Source of the DNA: Takakia lepidozioides
Lineage: Eukaryota; Streptophyta; Takakiopsida; Takakiales; Takakiaceae
Assembly: GCA_030704615.1 (NCBI GenBank)
Contig: CM060731.1
Coordinates: forward strand, 85,354,756-85,418,755
DNA length: 64,000 nucleotides
Direction: 5' to 3'
Shown: positions 10,226-20,947 of the stretch, piece after piece
How the letters are laid out: every line of letters starts with the position of its first letter
Numbering within the stretch: the first letter of the stretch is position 1
Position numbers and translations under genes: made by a program
The notes under the pieces: generated by a model
Database searches by the model: none
The model's input: the letters and a program-made list of their open reading frames with translations, nothing else
What the model was told of the DNA's origin: nothing

Positions 10226-11324
10226 TGGGGTAACGACTCATTTTGAGTCGTAAAAGTCAAAAAACTGGGATCGACTGGAAGTTACAACAGACTAGTTACA
10301 ACATACATGGTAGTTGGGTTGGACATCCAATGATTGGAGTGGTAAAGGACGCAGACGCGCGAACAACTGCTCAGCGATTAATGCGATTAATGCTGAAGAA
10401 CCACGTGGCGTAACCAGGCGGGCCGCCCGTGTGTCTGACCTTTTGGGCTGACTTTGACTTTTCCCTCCGGATGAGTGGACTGACTCACCCGGGGCGTGGT
10501 GACACATGGACGCGGACGTGGATGCGGACGTGGATGCTGATGTGGCGGCGCCGCGACGAGCGGCAATGCAGCCGCGTGGCCACGGGCCCAAGACGCCACA
10601 TCGCAGTCGGCCACATCACTTGGAGTGTTGCATGTGACGTCGCAACAGCCACTGGCGAAGTCAACTGCACAACTTCCAGCAGACGAATCCACGGGGACCA
10701 CATGGAGAGTGTGTGGGTCGACGCGTGGCATCGTCCCCACGCAATGGCAGTGATGGGTACGACTGCTAGTGGAAAGACGCAGAGTGCTTGTGCCATCTCG
10801 AGACTGCTTTGGCCAACTCCGCTGCCACTGTGCTAGTTGGTTGCACTACAGTAGGAAAGCACGAAAAATGAGCACTTGTAGTGGTTTGTGTGAGTTTCCA
10901 ACTGACCTGCATTCTAAGCTGAAAATATGGTTCTGATGCATTCTACTGGTTTTAGTGGTTCACCCATATGCAGGGGGAATTGAGAAGCAATGATACTGGG
11001 CGAGACTGAGAACACAGACCACGATGCATGCACAACATCACGCTAATGAACCAAATAGACGAGGCAACAGGGAGACCAAAGACCATCACACATACACATA
11101 GAAGGTGGACGGACACGACGACAAGTCAGGAAATGTGATATTACATTCAAATTAGAGACCGTCACTGCACACCTGCATATGAGCAAGACTAAATGCCAAC
11201 ATACATGGTTGCCGGACATCACTTAAACTGTCATGGCCCAAATGTTCAAAATTGGTAACGTGAGTATCATACACACTTCTATGAGTATCATTACACACCC
11301 AACAGGGACTACAAGCATGAAATG
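10226..11324. other. No recognisable gene
   Basis: Frames here are short and compositionally odd. A GC-rich stretch near 10504-10560 repeats GGACGTGGATGC three times and explains the longest frames. Nothing matches a family I know. It may be the decayed end of the minus-strand gene that starts further right. Confidence 0.5.
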
Positions 11325-11804
11325 TCACTTGATACTTTCACCTTTCCTCATACTCTTCTCTGGCCACAGAGTCACCGTGCCTTTCACGTGCGCTAGTGTG
11401 GTCTGGGGGGGGGCATCGTCCACATTTGGGCAAGGCAATGTAACACTTGGAAGCATGATCTCGTGGACTTTCACCTTGTACCACCCGGATCGAATGTCCT
11501 TGCAGTGGAACTTGTCAACCCCGGCTATTCCCACCACTTCCGCCTTGGCGGCGGCTGTCTTTGACCGCTTGTCATGGGGGTTCAGGAGAAACACAGGATC
11601 TGATATCTGCAGACACCAACATCAGGGTCCACTCAGCAACAAACATAGCAATGACAGGGTGAAAGTCAAGCGCAGCTGGGCATGGAAACGATCTTGGTTG
11701 CCACAATACTGAATCAGCAGACAATTCACGGTGTACCAACGTACCTTGAAGCGAAGCTTGTCGCTGAGGGTGGCAACTGAGGAAAGCTGCCCACGTGTCT
11801 TCAA
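11325..11804 (-). pseudogene. Distal exons of the minus-strand accessory gene, function unknown
   Basis: Two exons with clear splice signals. The first (11804-11745) follows acceptor TGCTGCAG, encodes 20 residues ending LSDKLRFK and ends at donor GTACGT. The second starts at 11606 after GTCTGCAG with ISDPVFLLNPHDKRSK, continues through GVDKFHCKDIRSGWYKVKV and runs to about 11325. The segment is hydrophilic and mixed alpha/beta in character; I do not recognise it. It lies downstream of the ParB-like, helical and HAD-like exons on the same strand and could be their C-terminal continuation or a separate gene end. Confidence 0.5.
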
Positions 11805-12349
11805 CTGCAGCAGCAAAAAGAGGTTTAGTGAGATGGATAAGAATAACATGAACTCTGGTGGTTGCAATGGTATAAACACACCTCCACGGAGCAAGCTAAC
11901 AAACACCCTGCTCAGACCCTAGCACTACAACTTCCTGGCAAAAATAACCCTACTAAAAACTAGCCAGGCAAAGCAAGGAGCCATGAATGCATGCCTGGGG
12001 GACCACGTCCTGCTGCGATGATGGTGCCGGGGACAGCCCACTCCTCTTGCTCACCTGCAATGAATACACATTGCAACGCTTCAGGAAGTGTATCCATAAA
12101 GGAAACCAACCAAGTAAGTTTGCGGAGAGGGGCTGGGAACAACCATACCTTGGGCGCTGCCTCCTCATGCCGGGGGGGGGAATCCGGAATGCTGCCGCCG
12201 TAGCACTATGGTTGTAGGCGCAGGACCCACCTTCTTCACATTCGACCCCACTGCCACTCCCTGTACATGTGGTCCCTGCAAAACATATAGTGCCAGCCTT
12301 GCGTGAGAGGGCATCCGGGGGGAACAAAACAAACATGGACTTTGGCTTC

Positions 12350-13300
12350 GATGTCATGTTGCAAACAATAAGGTTAGTTTCACCTGCATGGGCGCAGAAG
12401 TACTTCCCCCAACGACCCCATCCTCTCCCACATTCAAGCTGCCAGTCGGGGTCAGCTTCCGCGTGCTTGTGAAGACACGCACATCCTTGGAGCAAAACAA
12501 ATCTTGGCAGTAGGGCCAGACTGTTTCTAAAAGGTAGTCTGAATCGGGCCCCTCACTGACATTGCCAGTGACATCAAACGACAGTGGATGGACCATGTTC
12601 AAAGGGGAGTTCCCCCTCTCCCCTTGTGTGGTGAATCATCCACTAGGAGGGTATTGGATTCGTTAAATCCAGAAAATTCCGACCACACCCTTGACAGTCT
12701 CTTTTGTAAGTTCTGTACGGCAGGCCCTTTTGTGGGGTGTGGCTTTGTCAAGGGGTCACACTCCTCTTGTGACCACACAAAGAGGGGAGAACCCTTGACC
12801 CCCTGCATGACCACTTTGAAGATGTCTGCAACATTCCCTTGGAAGCACAGGACCATATCCCAACGTAGAAATACCGGAAGAGAAGGTTTAAAAACTCGCA
12901 GACCTAGGGCCTTGGGAAAACATACTTGTTGGTGGTCAACACCCATGGCCAATGACGCCTTGGGTTGGGCTGAAAGTTAGGAATAGAGTGGCACAGGATC
13001 CCGTTCAGGTCTAGAACAATTAGTTTCGACTTTTCTATGAAAGGAGCTTTTGAAGGGGTGTCACGGGGTCTCACCTCAGTGGGTTGGGAGACAACAGTCA
13101 CCCCGGAGGGCAAAGTTTTGGTCCCCCTGCAGCCTGGACCAGACAAACTACCACCCTCTCCCCCTACAGCTTCCCCTTTTCCCCCATCATGAGCAATGAC
13201 CCCCCCATCGTCCATGTCATCCCCACCAACTTGCTGGACCTCTCCCTCTTCAACCCTGCCCCCCACTGTGAATATCATCAACAACAGCCCGGACCTCTGT
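12350..13300 (-). pseudogene. FCP1/NIF-like HAD phosphatase region, frameshifted
   Basis: Reads as a member of the plant HAD phosphatase group with the first motif changed to DLNG. KLIVLDLNGILCHS is near 13014, YVFPRP near 12905, then a region like YFYVGIWSCASK, PLFVWSQEECD near 12775 and the C-terminal motif NTLLVDDSPHK near 12645, followed by HPLSFDVTG near 12585. Known relatives remove phosphate from proteins such as the RNA polymerase II tail, using the first Asp. The segments alternate between two frames at least three times, so the region is broken by small indels. A preceding Gly/Asp-rich linker (13284-13060) joins it to the upstream exons. Confidence 0.72.
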
Positions 13301-13413
13301 CACATCCCTACCCACTACAATTACTTCCTCCTACAACCACCCAGCATATTTGTAAGCGCCAAACACCACAAAAACGAGTTGTTGCCACCACAATTTGGTT
13401 AAGAATGTATCAC

Positions 13414-13683
13414 CTTTTCTGTTGCATCCACACAGGATGTGGCTAGACGATGGAGCTTCTCCAATGTCATCGTGGGCTTCAAAGCGCGGGAGTAGTGCTT
13501 TCCCACCTCCACCAGAAAGTCGGCACCAAGGGCGGGATCAGCTATGGCCACGTACTTTACCATCCGCGACTTGTACTTTATGCGGGCCCTGGCCTCCGCA
13601 GCTTTGAGATACGATTTGAGTGCCGGGAGGGTTAGATTCTTCTCCTCTGACTCCATGTAGAACCTCCGCGCATGTGCCAAATC
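13414..13683 (-). pseudogene. Conserved helical exon of the accessory gene (KHYS domain)
   Basis: Exon bounded by acceptor TTTAGCAG and donor GTGATA. It is about 90 residues, mostly helical and charged: a HARRFYMESEEK start, AEARARIKYKSRMVKYVAI, then FLVEVGKHYSRALKP and LEKLHRLATSCVDATEKV. I know no named family, but 48033-48345 in the nested MULE encodes a clear homologue (KYRSKVVRSIAI, SEIAKHYSKTIKPEM, EKLHHITTACVDPAEKV). That recurrence makes it a regular component of this transposon family rather than a chance capture. This exon itself has no internal stop. Confidence 0.75.
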
Positions 13684-13776
13684 CTGCTAAATTTTCGTCT
13701 GTCACCTGCTCAACACTTTTTCTTCTATTGGGGGAGGAGAGACATATTAGCTCAACAAAACATTTAGGAGCTTTAC

Positions 13777-13966
13777 CCGAAATATGTAATCCACCATGGC
13801 GTCCACGCTCAGCCTATACTAGGTTCTGTCTGCCTTTGCCTCCGACTTGCGTAGGAGGTCGGCACTGAGCGAATTGGCAAACTCTTGCACCCCCTGCTTC
13901 CCGACATCTTTCACTCGGAAGAGCATATGGGACAAGTTGGTGGCAATGAAGGCATTCTCAGTCACC
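13777..13966 (-). pseudogene. Accessory-gene exon between the ParB-like and KHYS exons
   Basis: Bounded by acceptor ATTGCAG and donor GTAAAG. It encodes TENAFIATNLSHMLFRVKD, a Lys/Glu/Ala-rich helix and VDAMVDYIF. One in-frame TAG (about 13818, in ACC TAG TAT) interrupts it. The frame joins naturally to the preceding ParB-like exon, which ends MADIN just before its donor. Predicted helical; no known domain recognised. Confidence 0.6.
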
Positions 13967-14084
13967 CTGCAATGCCACATTTCCATCAAACAATACTGAA
14001 ATGGGAATTTTCAACAAATATGAGGATTCGCAATGAAATGACTTACAAATTTTGGGTCCAAAAGCAAGAGGCGTTGTAACTTAC

Positions 14085-14701
14085 GAGTTGATGTCCGCCA
14101 TTGCAGCTTTGAGAAGACTGCGATCGTTGGGCCCCGCAACCTTCATCACAACACACTCCACGGCGAAATGCCAATCGAGGTCGTTGGGGTGGGCTTCGGC
14201 TATGTGCTCCATCCATGCCAGGAGGCGATGATTGCCGTCCCACACTTAAAACATCTTTCCGGACAAGTGCTGGAAAAGAGGATAGGTAGCAATCGATCTC
14301 TCGAACTCCTCATTTCGCCTTTGCCAATGGGGACCCCATTTGTCCACCTCATCGGAAGTGTGGGCACGGGAAGCTCCGTGGTCGTTCTCAATGGAAACGT
14401 AAAACGCGGCAGACCCCATTCGATATCCATCCCGGAAAGAGAATTTCAGCTTGTCGATATTGCCTGGGAGGGCAGGTCTCACCACCTGCAATGACACCAA
14501 GCGGCAAAGAGGAATTCGAAGCTTGGCCGGGTACACCATGCCCCCCCCCACCCTGCCAATCTTGCTATGGGTTGCCTCCAACATCTTGGCAGCGGCCAAC
14601 TTCATATCCGCCTCCGACATGACGTCTGCTGCAGAGGGGTTCTCCGGCAGCCCACCAGGACCGCCAAATCCAGCCTGTATGCTGCGGGTTTGGGGCCTGG
14701 G
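14085..14701 (-). pseudogene. ParB/Srx-like domain of the accessory gene, split by a retrotransposon
   Basis: Minus strand, continuing the exon at 21612-22424 in frame once the retroelement and one TSD copy are removed. It encodes MSEADMKLAAAKMLE, FRDGYRMGSAAFYVS, a Trp-rich helix, then VWDGNHRLLAWMEHIAEA and HFAVECVVMKV, ending at donor GTAAGT. DGNHR followed by an Ala/Trp helix is the hallmark of the ParB/sulfiredoxin fold, where it binds nucleotide or DNA. A TAA stop sits three residues before DGNHR (about 14235). A short intron may lie near 14470-14560. Family call by motif only. Confidence 0.6.
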
Positions 14702-15427
14702 TGTCGCGGCCCTTTGCCTTGAGGGCAGGGGGTCGGGACACATGAGGGGCTGCCCCTGTGGTGGGGGCAGCGGCAGCGATAGGTATGGGGAGGCTGAAGC
14801 ACCCTTGAGTGCCCAAGGCACTCAAGGAGGTGGAGGCGCTCACTAGGTGGAGCCCCGCACACCGGGTTGCGGTGGGGGTGGCTCCACAAGGGGTGGTGGT
14901 AGCTTAGCGGGACTTAGTGGGGGTGGCATAGGACTCACCATAGGGTGGAGACCTCGTGGTGGGAGTCGTGGGGAGTCTTGGGACTCATCACGGCCCAATG
15001 GGGTCGTGGTGAGAGGGCCAAGACTCACCGCGACTCACCACCGGGAGTCGAGGGTCTTCGTGGTGGTTCGCCATAAAATGGCATGGCTGGTTGTGAAACC
15101 CCCGCGGACAGCTACAGAAGTATATATAGGGAGTAGTAACCCCGAGAACGGTGCAAGCCCGTTGGTGTCCAAAAACTAGTGAGTAAGCAAGCGAGCCGGA
15201 AAGTGACCAAAGAGTGGGGAGCTGTTCCGGACTGTCATCTACCAAAGGGAATTCCACTAGGCCCAAATAGGTGGAGGGTCTTTCGGGAGAGCGAAGGGGG
15301 ACCGTTATGTCCCGGTGAGCAGCCGAAGCTCCGAGTTGGCCTGGCGGCCAGGTTGGGAGTCAGGCGCGCACATCAAAGCGAGGAACTATGACTTGAAGGG
15401 GAGCTTACCGAAGTGAGGTGCGCGACA
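14702..15427 (+). repeat. 5' LTR of the chromovirus element
   Basis: 726 bp, TGTCGCG...CGCGACA. It matches 20948-21606 but has about 67 extra bases around 14970-15040, a region of repeated GACTCACC/GGGAGTC motifs that probably recombined in the other LTR. It contains the likely core promoter at 15121. Confidence 0.95.
15121..15130 (+). promoter_or_regulatory. TATA box in the 5' LTR
   Basis: TATATATAGG follows a GC-rich upstream region and is repeated identically at 21299-21308 in the 3' LTR. Its position about 300 bases before the LTR end fits a U3 promoter, with transcription starting some 25-30 bases downstream. Confidence 0.6.
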
Positions 15428-15429
15428 CT

Positions 15430-15441
15430 TGGTATCAGAGC
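15430..15441 (+). other. Primer-binding site, initiator tRNA-Met type
   Basis: TGGTATCAGAGC starts two bases after the 5' LTR. This is the standard plant Ty3/gypsy and copia primer site complementary to the 3' end of initiator methionine tRNA. Confidence 0.92.
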
Positions 15442-15482
15442 TTAGAGTTCAGTACGCGATTGTCCTTGGGATTGGCCTCATC

Positions 15483-15995
15483 ATGGGGTCGGGCAAGCCA
15501 AAGCGAAAGCGGAACGGCCCAAAAGATGATGACCCTGGTGAGCCCGATGGGGGCGACGTGTCATCGAGGCGGCCGTTTGAGGAAGCGATGCATGCTTCTG
15601 AAAATGAGGCCGCGCAAGAGCGGGAGGAATCTGAGGAGTCGGAGCCCGAGGAATCCTTGAGAGCTCCGACAAACCTACAGATGCCCCCCATGCCGGCAGC
15701 CTTTTGGGAAGGGTTGCTGGCGCAGTTTGGCGGGACATTGAAAGACGTGTTGAAGGCGGCTAATGCCACTTCCACTAAGGCGAAGTTTAAGGTGAAGCCT
15801 AAGGAACCCGGCACCTTCGAGGGCGTCTGAAATCGGAAGGCACTCAACACCTGGCTCTTGGAGCTAGAGCAGTACTTCCGGGCGGCCAAGTTGAGTGACG
15901 AGGATCGGGTGGAAGTGGCTCCCACCTATTTGAGGGGCTATGCTCAACAATGGTGGTAGAAACGCCTTCACGACCGAGGTCCAAGCCCGGAAACC
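15483..15995 (+). pseudogene. N-terminal gag of the chromovirus element, two stops
   Basis: The likely start is ATG 15483 (MGSGKPKRKRNG). A basic then Glu/Ser-rich N-terminus leads into the capsid region (NTWLLELEQYF, YLRGYAQQWW). In-frame TGA at 15828-15830 and TAG at 15957-15959 break it; the second converts a Trp or Gln position right after QQWW. The frame continues without shift into the long frame beginning 15996. The product would be the capsid that packages element RNA. Confidence 0.85.
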
Positions 15996-18653
15996 TTGAG
16001 CTGGAGTGGGTTCAAGGAATTGATGAAGAGACAGTTTGTGCCCCTCAACGCGTCCTGGCTCGCCCGGGACAAGATGAGGAATTTGAAGCAAACAGATGAC
16101 ATTCGGGGATATGTCCAGGCTTTCAATATGCTATTGCTCGAAGTCGTGGACATGGCAGAACTAGAAATGGTCTTCAACTTTGTGGCGGGACTGGCCCCAT
16201 GGGCCAGGCGGAAGTTGGAGGAGAAGCCACCCAAGACTTTGAACGAGGCTATTGAGAGGGCTGAATGTTTCTCAGATGTCCCTAGGGGTGAAAGACAAGG
16301 CCGTACGGAGCTGAACCACAAGAAGATTCGGCGGGAAGGTGACTCCTCCCGACCGGAAAAGAAGTGGGATAGGCCACGCGGCGAAAATGGCACGTGGAAA
16401 TCGAAGGGAGGTCCTTCACACGTCAAGGCGGCACCCGGTGCTTCAAAAGGAAAAGCGGGTGGAGCGGCTTATGGCGGACAGAAGGCAACCTTTGATGGAG
16501 TGTGTTTCAATTGCAGGGAGCCCGGGCACATGGCCAAGAAGTGCACAAAACCTCGACAATTGAATATGACTCGGGCAACCACGGAGCTGTCGGAAGATAC
16601 CATCAGTCGCTTGGTGGAAGCGGTGGTCGCCAGGACTTGCAAAGTAGGCAAATTTTCTTGTGAGTTGTATCAGGAAACCGGCGCCTTACAAAAAGGGAGT
16701 CAGTTATTGTTCGTGGATGGGATAATATCCGGAACTAATGTGTCGTTGTTGGTGGACACAGGAGCGTCGCACTCCTTCATGACACCGGCAATGGCACAAA
16801 AGCTGGGACTCCCGACAAGTGACGTGGGGGCCTCTATTGAGGTGCGTTCTGCCAAAGGAGAACCACAGTTGGCGACAAGGTTGGCGATTGATGTTCCTCT
16901 TCAACTGGGGAGTTGGGAGGGACGTGAGAACTTCACCATCTGCGAGATCGATGGAGTGGATCTCATTTTGGGGATGACCTTTTTGAGCAAATCCGGAGCG
17001 GTCATAGATGGCCGCAAGAGAGTAGTCACGCTGCCATGTGGGAATGGTGGCGAGGTTTTACGAGTGTCAGAAACGCCCAAATCCGTGGGAGGGCGAATAA
17101 ACCTTCTGTCAGCAAGGGAGTGGGCCGTGGAGGAGACACACGAACCCCAGTTTTTGCTTTACATTAGAGAAGTGAAGGGAGAAGGCAATGGGGAGCCGAG
17201 CCCAGATTGGATCAAGGGGATTTTGGAGAAATACCAGGATGTGATGCCGGAGGATTTACCAAGCGGCTTGCCACCGCGAAGAGGAGTTGACCACAAGATT
17301 GAGGTGATACCGGGAACGGAACCGCCTGCCAAGGCACCCTACCGGTTAAGCCACAGGGAGTTGGTCGAGCTGAAGACTCAGCTCAAGGATCTAATGTCAA
17401 AGGGGTACATCCGGCCGAGTAAGTCACCTTACGGAGCCCCGGTGCTATTCGCAGACAAGAAGGATGGGACGCTGCGGATGTGTGTCGATTACAGGGCTCT
17501 GAATAAGGTGACTATCAAAAACCGGTACCCTTTGCTAAGGATCGACGACCTCTTCGATCGGTTGGCAGGAACGAAGTATTTCAGCCGGATCGACTTGCGC
17601 TCCGGCTATCATCAAATTTGGGTGGCGGAAGGAGATGAGGAGAAGACCGCGTGCAGGACAAGGTATGGTTCATATGAGTTCTTGGTGATGCCTTTTGGGC
17701 TCACCAATGCACCAGCGACATTTAGCACGCTGATGAACAACCTTTTCCAGGAGTGGTTGGATGACTTTGTGATCGTGTACATCGACGACATCTTGGTGTA
17801 TTCGAAAACAAAGGAGGAGCACCTGGAGCACCTCAAAAGGGTGTTCCAAAAATTGCGAGAAGGGAAGCTGTATGCCAAAGCTTCAAAGTGCGAATTCGGG
17901 GTCACAAAAGTGGAGTTCATGGGGCATGTGATTACACAGGATGGGATCAAAATGGATGACAGAAAGGTGAGGGCGATCTTGGACTGGGAGCCTCCGACTT
18001 CGGTCCCGGGAGTGCGATCCTTCCTAGGACTTGCCTCCTATTACCGGAAGTATGTGAGAAATTTCGCCAAGATCGTGGGGCCGCTGTCGGACCTTCTGTG
18101 TAAATCTAAAGTCTGGGCATGGAACACCTTTTGTGGCCAAGCTTTTGCTGAATTGAAGCAGCGGATGGCGGAAGCTCCAGTCTTGAAAATCCCGGAGTTC
18201 GATCGTCCATTTGAGATTCATACAGATGCGTCGGACTTCGCGATTGGGGGTGTACTTATGCAAGATGGACGTCTAGTGGCTTACGAAAGTAAGAAACTGA
18301 ATGAAGTGGAGCGACGGTGGCCGACGCACGAAAAAGAGATGAAGGCGGTGGTGCATGGCCTTGAGCTTTGGCGCCACTATGTTGGTTCCAACCCAGTGAA
18401 GGTGTTCACGGACAATGTCACAGTGAAGTATTTTGCCACGCAGCCCAAGTTGTCCCCAAAACAACTTAGGTGGCAAGATACTTTGGCGGTGTTCGACGTG
18501 GATATCCAGTACAAACTGGGACGGGACAATGTGGTGGCCGATGCTTTAAGTAGAAAGCAGCAGCTCTTGTTGGTGTACAAGGGCGAGTCGGCACTCCAAA
18601 GGAAGATCCGGAAGGCTTGCCGGAAGGATGAGCTGGCGAAGTCCGTGATGTAG
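15996..18653 (+). CDS. Gag C-terminus, protease, reverse transcriptase and RNase H
   Basis: 885 residues in one open frame. In order: rest of capsid (1-100), a basic linker, a CCHC zinc knuckle [14 protein letters not shown] (about 169-182), an aspartic protease with [10 protein letters not shown] (about 252) and LILGMTFL, reverse transcriptase with the catalytic YIDD at about 595-598, and RNase H beginning near [14 protein letters not shown] (about 740). A TAG at 18651 separates it from the integrase part, which follows in the same frame, so this is one polyprotein with a premature stop. It copies the element's RNA into DNA in cytoplasmic particles. All catalytic motifs seen are intact. Confidence 0.95.
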   Translation: MSWSGFKELMKRQFVPLNASWLARDKMRNLKQTDDIRGYVQAFNMLLLEVVDMAELEMVFNFVAGLAPWARRKLEEKPPKTLNEAIERAECFSDVPRGERQGRTELNHKKIRREGDSSRPEKKWDRPRGENGTWKSKGGPSHVKAAPGASKGKAGGAAYGGQKATFDGVCFNCREPGHMAKKCTKPRQLNMTRATTELSEDTISRLVEAVVARTCKVGKFSCELYQETGALQKGSQLLFVDGIISGTNVSLLVDTGASHSFMTPAMAQKLGLPTSDVGASIEVRSAKGEPQLATRLAIDVPLQLGSWEGRENFTICEIDGVDLILGMTFLSKSGAVIDGRKRVVTLPCGNGGEVLRVSETPKSVGGRINLLSAREWAVEETHEPQFLLYIREVKGEGNGEPSPDWIKGILEKYQDVMPEDLPSGLPPRRGVDHKIEVIPGTEPPAKAPYRLSHRELVELKTQLKDLMSKGYIRPSKSPYGAPVLFADKKDGTLRMCVDYRALNKVTIKNRYPLLRIDDLFDRLAGTKYFSRIDLRSGYHQIWVAEGDEEKTACRTRYGSYEFLVMPFGLTNAPATFSTLMNNLFQEWLDDFVIVYIDDILVYSKTKEEHLEHLKRVFQKLREGKLYAKASKCEFGVTKVEFMGHVITQDGIKMDDRKVRAILDWEPPTSVPGVRSFLGLASYYRKYVRNFAKIVGPLSDLLCKSKVWAWNTFCGQAFAELKQRMAEAPVLKIPEFDRPFEIHTDASDFAIGGVLMQDGRLVAYESKKLNEVERRWPTHEKEMKAVVHGLELWRHYVGSNPVKVFTDNVTVKYFATQPKLSPKQLRWQDTLAVFDVDIQYKLGRDNVVADALSRKQQLLLVYKGESALQRKIRKACRKDELAKSVM

Positions 18654-18656
18654 GAC

Positions 18657-20099
18657 TTGAGGATGGGGGTTAAATCGCAGTTCCACTTGCAAAATGGACT
18701 GCTCCGGTATAAGCAAAAACGTCTCTACGTGCCAAAGGGAGGGATCAGAGATAGCCTTTTGAGAGAATGTCATGATAGCCCGCTTGCGGGCCACGGCGGA
18801 GCCAAGCGCACTGCGGCACTCTTGAAGAAAGGGTATTTCTGGCCCAAACTGAGGGAGGAGGCAGAGGAGTATGTCAAGACATGCACCACATGCCAACAAA
18901 ACCGGAGCGAGTACAAAAAGCAAGCGGGGCTGTTACAACCCTTGCCGATTCCAGAGGGGACTTTGGAAAGCGTCTCGATGGATTTCATGACTGCTATGCC
19001 GCTGTCAAAAGGATTCGATGCAATCATGGTGGTGGTGGATAGGTTCAGTAAAATGGGCCATTTCATCCCCACCAAGGAGACGGCAACGGCGCAGGAGATA
19101 AGGCGACTTTACTTCGCCCACGTCTTAAAGCATCATGGAGTCCCGAAGGATATTGTCTCGGACCGCGATCCAAAGTTTACGAGTAAATTCTGGAGAGCAC
19201 TTTGGAAGAAGATGGGGACGAGGCTGAAGATGAGCACCGCCTTCCGACCTACGACGGACGGCCAAACGGAAAGAGTGAATTCCGTAGTGAAGCAATTCTT
19301 GCGGAATTACGTGTCGGCAGACCAATCAGACTGGATGGAACACTTAGACGCGGCAGAGTTATGTTATAATAACACAGAACACTCCGCAACGGGAGTTTCC
19401 CCTTTCGTATTGGTCTATGGAAAAGCACCTCTGGTGCCGACAAGTTGGGCCGCCCAGGACGTTGAGGAACCGGAAGTAGCGGCGGTACTGGAAGAACGCG
19501 AGCGTTTGTTGAAGCTCGCAAAGTACAATAATGCCAAAGCTAGGAAACGGTATGAAAGGCAGGCGAATCGGAAGCGGAGGGAAGTGAAGTTTGAGGCAGG
19601 CACAGAGGTCTGGTTGAACATCAAGAATTTCCAACTACCTCCGGAAGTAAGTCCGAAGTTCGTACCTCCGTATGCGGGACCCTTTCGCATTCGGAAGGTT
19701 ATGAATGAGGATGTGTATGAATTGGAGCTGCCGGCAAACAGCAAAGTGCACCCAGTATTCCATGTCTCCCTTTTGAAGCCTTACTTCAAAGATGAAGTGC
19801 GTCCGAATCGGCATCAAGTGTTGCGTCCGCCACCTATGCTGTTGGATCATGAAAATGAACCTGAGTACGAGGTGGAGACAATACTTAAGTCGAGGAGGTT
19901 CAGGAACCGAGAAACGGAGTATCTCGTCAAATGGAAGGGCTATCATCATGTGGAGGCATCTTGGGTGCGTGCTCAGAAATGGGAAACGCATCCGAGGCGG
20001 TTGCAGCTTTCGAAGGGCGACCTCAAAAGCGGAAGAAGCGTTGATGGGGACATCAACCTTGGAGCGTGGGGGAGGAAATGCATGCTTAGCCCGGCTTAG
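18657..20099 (+). CDS. Integrase with C-terminal chromodomain
   Basis: 480 residues, in frame with the preceding polyprotein. An H-H-C-C zinc finger (HDSPLAGHGG...CTTCQQN, about 39-84) is followed by the catalytic core with SMDFM, VSDRDPKF and the Glu of TDGQTERVNS giving the D,D,E triad. Then come the GPY/F-type region (YAGPFRIRKV, VFHVSLLKPY) and a chromodomain (EYEVETILKSR, EYLVKWKGY, SWV). The chromodomain, which in related elements binds methylated histone H3 and steers insertion, places this in the chromovirus branch. The first Met is not a true start because the upstream TAG splits one gene. Confidence 0.95.
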   Translation: MRMGVKSQFHLQNGLLRYKQKRLYVPKGGIRDSLLRECHDSPLAGHGGAKRTAALLKKGYFWPKLREEAEEYVKTCTTCQQNRSEYKKQAGLLQPLPIPEGTLESVSMDFMTAMPLSKGFDAIMVVVDRFSKMGHFIPTKETATAQEIRRLYFAHVLKHHGVPKDIVSDRDPKFTSKFWRALWKKMGTRLKMSTAFRPTTDGQTERVNSVVKQFLRNYVSADQSDWMEHLDAAELCYNNTEHSATGVSPFVLVYGKAPLVPTSWAAQDVEEPEVAAVLEERERLLKLAKYNNAKARKRYERQANRKRREVKFEAGTEVWLNIKNFQLPPEVSPKFVPPYAGPFRIRKVMNEDVYELELPANSKVHPVFHVSLLKPYFKDEVRPNRHQVLRPPPMLLDHENEPEYEVETILKSRRFRNRETEYLVKWKGYHHVEASWVRAQKWETHPRRLQLSKGDLKSGRSVDGDINLGAWGRKCMLSPA

Positions 20100-20947
20100 C
20101 TAGCTTAAGAATCCGATTGCAAAAACTTGTATTGTACAAAATGTGCTATAAATGAAATGGATTCCAAATGTTGTGCGTCCTATTTTGTTTGGAATGGTGA
20201 TGCATGGTATGGTTGGCTAGTGTGTAGAATGCATGCTAGCTTATAAAAGTGGGAGAGGTAAATTGGGTTAATCGTGTGTTTGCGTAGTGCCGAAATCGGG
20301 TGACCCCATCCAAGGGGCAACGAAACTTGCGCCTTCTTTGGGAGTTCACGTGCTAGTGCGCACCTGGCGCGTGCGCATACTATAACTGCGCTACCGAGGG
20401 GGTTGCCTTGTAGTGCGGGCTAACGCGGAAGCTACGTGCTTCCGTTCACGTACTATAATCGTGTAGCCTCGGGACAAAGTCGTAGTGCGGCTTCGGCGCG
20501 TTCCCGTACCTCAGGCCAGCATTCCAAGGCGGACCCAATTGTAGTGATTGGGGCGCACGGTTGGTTCAAGGTTATCTTCCTAGTCAAAGAGGGTTCCAGG
20601 GAACCCTTGCTCAAGATGATGCCAAAAGCGGCATCATGAGCGGTCGCAAGCAATGTTGTTGCAGTAAGGCGATTCGATCCTCGGGGAGGATCGTTCCTTG
20701 GCCTTAAAGTAGGCCAAGAAGAGTGCACTGGGAGGAGCTTGAGAGGCTCCACCCTTGGCCGGGACTTGGAGGAAGTCGGCCGAACTAGCTAGTGGAGAGT
20801 AGAGTCAAGTGTGGGGTTTGGTTCTTTGCCATGGGACGCCATGGTGCGGAAACAAACTCCTTGATGTGGGACGCCACAACTTGGATGTTCGTTTCTACAA
20901 AATGGACAAGTCGATGAGGACATCGACTCCCTGTTGGTAGGGGTGTG
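20100..20947 (+). other. Non-coding tail between integrase and 3' LTR
   Basis: About 850 bases without a coding frame of protein character. It contains several short perfect hairpins (GATGATGCC...GGCATCAT near 20617-20638; CGATCCTC...GAGGATCG near 20675-20692). A weak purine tract (GTAGGGG) precedes the 3' LTR. It may hold packaging or 3'-end signals. Confidence 0.6.

Noticed and set aside
10387-10836. A 135-codon frame with Trp/Arg-rich repeats as a gene
   Set aside because: It is created by the GGACGTGGATGC repeat in GC-rich sequence, with equally long frames on the other strand.
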